Source: Selaginella tamariscina (Eukaryota; Streptophyta; Lycopodiopsida; Selaginellales; Selaginellaceae). Taken from it: a DNA stretch of 64,000 bases. The position numbers were made by a program, and so were the translations under genes. The notes under the pieces are model-generated. The model did not search any database. It saw nothing but the letters and a program-made list of their open reading frames with translations, and was not told where the DNA came from. Each line of letters begins with the position of its first letter. The first letter of the stretch is position 1. Positions 59,626-64,000 of this stretch are shown here, piece after piece. The stretch covers positions 378,010 through 442,009 of the forward strand of contig PUQB01000130.1 of assembly GCA_003024785.1 (NCBI GenBank), in the 5' to 3' direction.

Positions 59626-61291
59626 ATGGGAACAGATGTGGCTTCCTTGCATGCAGTTGATAATTCGTTCAGTGAAATGGAGAATACAAACGGATGGGAT
59701 ATGGGATTTGATGATTTCGAGGGGTTTAGCGGGCACCCAGAGCCGGAGAATCCCATAGAATCCCATAAATCCCCTCCCCTCTTAGAGAAGTCTGCATGCT
59801 TTGAGAGAACTCCCACCTTGGCTAAGTTCTCACAGGGCGAGGAGGGAGGTATACAAAATGCCCAAGGAGAAGGAACATGAGGACACCCATATCCTTCTGT
59901 GGCCGATCGGGATCATGCTTAACCTTCTCGGTTTCCAGTTTAAGATGCTCGGTTACACCATGTCGGCTGCCGCGCTTCTCCTCAGTATATGTTTCTCTCT
60001 TCTAACCGAGCCCATTCACCGGACGGTGGAGGCGAAGAACAAGGTAACCGGGAAGTTTCTTATGGTATCTCTGTTGTCACCATTCAAGGATGATTCTATG
60101 GGAGGCAGCTTCGGAAGTCGGTCCGGTGCTTAACCGGCTTGCAAAACGGGTTAGCTATGGTGTTCTAGCTGCTGCTTATGCGTTTGTAGTCGTCAACTCG
60201 CTTGTCGTTCCTGCTGTTCTCATAGATTACTTGGTCGTCTCAAGGTGTGTGGCGTGCGTGCGTGCGTGCGTGTGTGTTGAAGAGTAGAAGTTATCAGGTT
60301 AGTTGAGGAGCCAGTTCATATTAAGGAGAGTGTACACTTTGATTATACTGAACCTCGTCCGAGTGCTCGGGTTCCGCTTCTCCCACAAGCGACCGGTATC
60401 ACTAGTATGACACCTTGGTCGATACCCAAGACACATAGTTTTCATATTACAGCCACGTTAACAATGCCTGAGTCGGATCACAACATACGTCTTGGGATGT
60501 TTCAAGTAAGTGTGCGTGCGTGTGTGTGTGTGTGTTACATGGTGTTTGTACAGGTTACAGCTGAAATACTGTCTGTGAATGGACAAGTCCTGGCAAGATT
60601 CACACATCCCTGTATGCTTCGATACCAAAGCAGTCCAGTACGATATGCAAAAACAGCAATGTTCGCAGTTCCTCTTATGCTTGGAGTAGATGTAGAGTCT
60701 CAGACACTAGTACTAAAGTTAGTGGAGTCTTATGAAGAGAAAGGGAGCAGCAGTTACCCAGGAAGTGCAAAGATAATACTAGAACCAAGAGCAGGTACAC
60801 ACACACACGCACACACGCACGCACACACATAATGTGGAAATCGTATACAGGATTTGGACCTGGAGCTGGGCTACCAGAGATATACGATGCTCGAGTACTT
60901 GTGCAGTCTAAATTGCCACCTTTCAAGGCAGTACTATATCGCTGGAAGTGGACCTGTTACGTATGGGGAGCTGTTTTTATTTTCTTATTGGAGGTTGTCC
61001 TTGTCATTTGCTGCTGCAGACATTTAGTATTTGTTTCCCCAGCTTCAACAAAACTTGCCGAACCTCATGCTGCTGAATCTGAATCCCAAGCTCCAAGGTG
61101 TGTGGTGTGTGTGTGTGTTGAGAGAGAGAGAGAACTGTGCAGTTGTAAGCAACCTTCATCTGTTTTACCGAGGGGAAGAGAGTGTTACCGTGTGTGTGTG
61201 GTGTGTGAGGGAGGGGAGAGAGAGAGAGAGAGAGAGCACTGTGCAGTTGTAAGCAACCTTCATCTGTTTTACAGGGGAAGAGAGTGTTACC

Positions 61292-61341
<50 letters not shown>

Positions 61342-61780
61342 CTGTGCAGTTGTAAGCAACCTCTCTGTTTTACAGAGGGGAAGAGAGTGTTACCGAGTGC
61401 GTGCGTGTGTGTGTGTGAGAGAGAGAGAGAGGGAGAGAGGGAGAGCACTGTCAAGTTGTAAGCAACCTCCCTCTGTTTTACAGAGGGGAAGAGAGTGTTA
61501 CCGAGTGCGTGCGTGCGTGTGTGTGTGTGAGAGAGAGAGAGAGCTATGCAGGCAGTTCAAGGTTGTAAGCATGTTTTACAGAGGGGGAAGAGATGTAATA
61601 AGGAGGCCAATGAGGAAGATAAAGAGGGTGTCATTTCAGGACGACTTGCCACGTGCCAGAGCCGCAGCGGCTGGGATCGGAACTAGACCGAGTGATATAG
61701 ATAGCTTTGTGGAGAAAGAACTGGAAGCATTATCTGGAACCAAAGAGAAACTGCATTCCGTAGCTACTACAAGTGAGTGA
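59626..61780 (+). CDS. Seipin, plant SEIPIN2/3-like
   Basis: Seipin is an ER membrane protein that organises lipid-droplet budding. Seen in order: an acidic N-terminus (GWDMGFDDFEGFSG), LLWPIGIMLNLLGFQFKMLG with a first membrane segment, a second segment VLAAAYAFVVVNSLVVPAVL, the luminal domain start HFDYTEPRPSARVPLL, TLTMPESDHNIRLGMFQVTA, GFGPGAGLPEIYDARV, a last membrane segment VWGAVFIFLLEVVLVICC, and a basic-acidic tail ending at 61780. Introns: 60245-60297 (53 nt), 60506-60553 (48 nt), 60795-60850 (56 nt), 61098-61581; a 61-nt intron at 60044-60104 restores the frame between VEAKNK and AASEVGP. One frame change remains near 59835-59870: an unseen intron, an indel, or a true start at the ATG of MPKEKEHEDT (59858). 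Family is secure, N-terminus is not. Confidence 0.85.
61098..61581 (+). repeat. Tandem array of acceptor-plus-exon-start units in the last seipin intron
   Basis: Units of about 98-108 bp begin at 61171, 61273, 61376 and 61484; the true last exon begins at 61582 with a related start. Each unit has (TG)n(AG)n, the stretch gtgcagttgtaagcaacc, a pyrimidine tract with ttttacag, and aggggaagagagtgttacc. Units 3 and 4 keep AG before and GT after a 21-nt block that would be a phase-neutral microexon adding GEESVTE; unit 1 has lost its acceptor and unit 2 has lost two bases. Confidence 0.85.
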
Positions 61781-61833
61781 TATGTAAGATATAGAATCTT
61801 ATTAAAAAATAATCTTAGTTATACGAACAATAA

Positions 61834-63372
61834 CTAGGAAGCTTTGTTAGGAACCGAGCCATCGGTTCCGACAAGCGCCTTGTACTTGTCCTTCCTTGTA
61901 AGATTTGTGCACTCGAAATTCAAGACGTCGGCGAGCACGCGCTGGATATGGTTAGCAACGTCGTGTGAAGCCTTCCCGCCTCTGCACGTAAGTTCCTCGG
62001 GGAGCTCGTTCAGAAATGTAACCTCGTACACCGGTCTGGGATTCATAAAGAAGTAAAAAGGGTCCATGCCCTTCCAGGCCCTCGCTGCAGTCCCGTGGAA
62101 CATCCCCATCTTGTTGTTCATCGCTACGGGAACTATGTTGTCCGAGAGCTCGGCGAAGAGGGCACTGAACCTTAATAGAAAGGGCTCCCGGCAAGTCGTC
62201 CCTTCCGGACATATAACAAGGTCGCCTACCTCAAGCAGGCTACGTATCTGTGCGGCGTCTTTGGGGCGGTTCCGGGTTAATGCAACCGTCTTTATCGGAC
62301 TGAGGATCTCGGAGAGACGAGAAACCGAGTAAGTCACAGCCGATACCGGTCGTCCGAGTGCACAAGAGAGGAATATCGGGTCGAGTAGAGTCCGATGTGT
62401 GCACACGTACAGTTTCCGTTTCTCCTTTGTACCTGGTGGTGTTCCCTTGATGACCACCCCAACGCCAAGTAACCAGAAGGCGTGGTACACGTACCGCATG
62501 GGGAGAAGCGCGCCTGCTGCAATACGCAGACACGCCAGCAGAAATCCTATGGGTATCCATAGGAGAGTGAGGAGCGCGATGAGCGGAGTCGGACGTTGCA
62601 CGAGCCGTCCGTCGTGGAATACTACCGGTTTCGGTAGCTTCTCTCGGGGACCGGTTCCACTCTTCGGTTGCTCGGTACGACGTAGCCTTCCTGTTAACAA
62701 TATTATATGATTATGTAGTGTTTTATATTTTTTACCTTGCAGAGTCTGATGAAGGGATAGTCGGTTTCTCGGTCACCGAGTCCGACGTCTGGTAAGCTGG
62801 AGCCGGCAAGCCTGGAGAAGCGCCTGCGCCTTGTTCTCCCCGACCAGCACACCGGGACTCCTCACAAACCCGGTTGCACGACCGTACTTATCAAACTCAA
62901 GCTCGGTACCGATGACTTCGTCTGCCCCGAGGTACTCCATACAGAAGGCTTTCACAAAGACTGTCGGGTTCGCGGTGACAACGATGCGTCTGCCGAACGA
63001 GGAGAAGACCCTCCACGTCTCGGGGTGAAGGTCGTCGAGGTAGAACTTCGGAAGAACACTTCGGGCAATGCATTCGAGCTCGGACAGAGATAATCCGCGG
63101 AGGGAGACGAAGATAAGGAGCTTAATCCCAGTGGACTCGGACACGAAGTGGTACAAGAACCACACTAACGGAGAAACGAGGAGCAATACCCACGACCGCA
63201 GTATACCGCGCGCCTCGAACGTGGTAAGCATGAAGTAGGGAAAGGAGCTTCTGCCCCTCACCAGTGTACCATCGAGGTCGGATGCGACCACCTCGTTCTC
63301 TCTCCCGTTTGTATTGCATTTCTTAACTTCTGGGAACTCCTGTGGCATTGCGCCTGTCATTATACGGTACAA
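61834..63372 (-). CDS. GPAT: Bifunctional sn-2 glycerol-3-phosphate acyltransferase/phosphatase (GPAT4/6/8 type)
   Basis: Land-plant GPATs of this type transfer an acyl group to the sn-2 position of glycerol-3-phosphate and remove the phosphate, giving 2-monoacylglycerol for cutin or suberin at the ER. Exon 1 (63372-62736) carries the HAD-like phosphatase: DLDGTL, VVTANP and GLGDRETD, all three motif regions of the phosphatase-active group. Exon 2 (62690-61834) has the acyltransferase blocks HRTLLD (HX4D), [15 protein letters not shown] and IVPVAMN, and membrane segments near [19 protein letters not shown]. The intron is only 45 nt (62735-62691). Two frame changes appear: an extra base near 62808 before LPDVGLGD, and a missing base near 62648 before REKLPKP. 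They may be sequence errors or mark a pseudogene. Start could be the ATG at 63372 or 63360. It converges on seipin, 53 bp between stops. Confidence 0.85.
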
Positions 63373-63523
63373 GTAGAAAGCTGGTTGAGTTTATATATAT
63401 GGCTATCAATATATACAATAATATAGAGTAGGAACCGATGTTACTCTTTTGTCTGCTTACTGCTAACATAGAGCACTCTATGCTTCCAATAATGCCACGC
63501 TATTTGGTATCTTTAAACGTTCT

Positions 63524-63979
63524 ATGATATTCACGCTACGACGTACTCCAGTACATGTGTGTGCGTGCGTGTGCGTAGCATATACTATTCTTAAAAAATA
63601 TGACATAGACACACTAGAATATGAATTTAACTACTGGAGCTCGGAGGAACACGATAGACAGACTAAATATTTTAATGATAATAAGATAATGAGTGTAGGT
63701 TTAAAGAAGCACAGTTTAATGGATCAAACCAACATATTGCGAAAGATATTCCGGAGCATCAAAAGATACCGTGGGAATAGAAGAAGAAGGTATGTAAGGC
63801 TCGGAAAGAAGAAAAGATTCTGGTTAATTAGAAAACATATTAAACGGATATGGTTAAGAAGGCCATTAGTTTTGTTAAGGAGGTTTAAGGGGCATATGTC
63901 TGGCTTGATTGCGTTTAATCAATGGAGTCTACCCATGAACACAGTTTCTTCAGTGTTAATCCCAGATCCAAGACGATAA
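63524..63979 (+). CDS. Arg/Lys-rich protein of unknown family
   Basis: An open frame of 151 codons. The part from about 63780 is strikingly basic (SIKRYRGNRRRRYVRLGKKK, then RFWLIRKHIKRIWLRRPLVL) and ends in NQWSLPMNTVSSVLIPDPRR before the stop. I do not recognise it. The stretch 63557-about 63610, starting gtgtgtgcgtgcgtg, looks like the microsatellite-type introns of the neighbouring genes, so the true protein may splice it out (exon 1 MIFTLRRTPVH). A 3' extension is not visible; the window ends 21 bp later. A basic nucleic-acid-binding or organelle-targeted protein is conceivable, but this is a guess. Confidence 0.45.
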   Translation: MIFTLRRTPVHVCACVCVAYTILKKYDIDTLEYEFNYWSSEEHDRQTKYFNDNKIMSVGLKKHSLMDQTNILRKIFRSIKRYRGNRRRRYVRLGKKKRFWLIRKHIKRIWLRRPLVLLRRFKGHMSGLIAFNQWSLPMNTVSSVLIPDPRR

Positions 63980-64000
63980 ATTCAAATTTAAATTTAAATT

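Noticed and set aside
61165..61359. Minus-strand frame with Ser-Leu and His-Thr repeats
   Set aside because: Antisense of the microsatellite array inside the seipin intron.
1..64000. tRNA or rRNA genes
   Set aside because: I noticed no cloverleaf with A and B boxes or conserved rRNA words; a tRNA scan could still find one I missed.

Overview
The window is nuclear DNA of a vascular plant. It holds spliced genes of plant type: an extracytoplasmic GH5 endo-beta-mannanase, a membrane-anchored peptidyl-tRNA hydrolase 2, SDR110C-type short-chain dehydrogenases, a thioredoxin-type glutathione peroxidase, a SEIPIN2/3-like seipin and a bifunctional cutin/suberin-type glycerol-3-phosphate acyltransferase. 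The space between is AT-rich, full of microsatellites and of decayed transposons. Many introns are only 45-61 nt, below the usual angiosperm minimum; Selaginella-type lycophytes are known for such short introns, but I cannot assign the species.

Layout. 1-6.7 kb: AT-rich DNA, a palindrome-rich dispersed repeat (its inverted partner lies at 20.1-22.2 kb), a fold-back structure and unidentified minus-strand coding debris. 6.7-9.1 kb: a hAT transposase relic, then a copia gag relic fused to the 5' end of a truncated mannanase (9.1-10.8 kb). 12.7-13.7 kb: a PTH2 gene with a premature stop. 13.7-20 kb: a candidate MITE, very AT-rich DNA, two tandem-repeat arrays and another unidentified coding relic. 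22.55-27.42 kb: a minus-strand Ty3/gypsy element with both 162-bp LTRs.

27.5-30.0 kb carries an SDR gene. The same 2.5-kb block recurs at 39.7-44.4 kb, where a 2.6-kb hAT element with an 8-bp target-site duplication has split it. The first SDR copy is open; the second has a one-base deletion in its NAD-binding motif. Between them lie a tandem repeat, a MULE relic and unassigned DNA. 45.4-50.0 kb is a truncated second Ty3/gypsy element, 51.2-53.7 kb a decayed hAT element of ZNF862-like type, and 54.3-56.8 kb a broken unidentified gene running into PPR-like debris.

The last 6 kb is gene-dense and lipid-themed: glutathione peroxidase and seipin head-to-tail 215 bp apart, then a convergent GPAT whose stop lies 53 bp from the seipin stop. 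GPX would reduce lipid hydroperoxides, seipin shapes lipid droplets at the ER, and GPAT makes sn-2 monoacylglycerol for cutin or suberin; that they cooperate is inference only.

The most unusual signals are introns built largely from TG/CA microsatellites starting at or near the donor site, a tandem array in the last seipin intron that repeats the acceptor plus the start of the next exon (two units would form phase-neutral 21-nt microexons), and a perfect 42-bp hairpin upstream of GPX. Many genes carry single frameshifts or stops, so either the region is decaying or the assembly contains indel errors.
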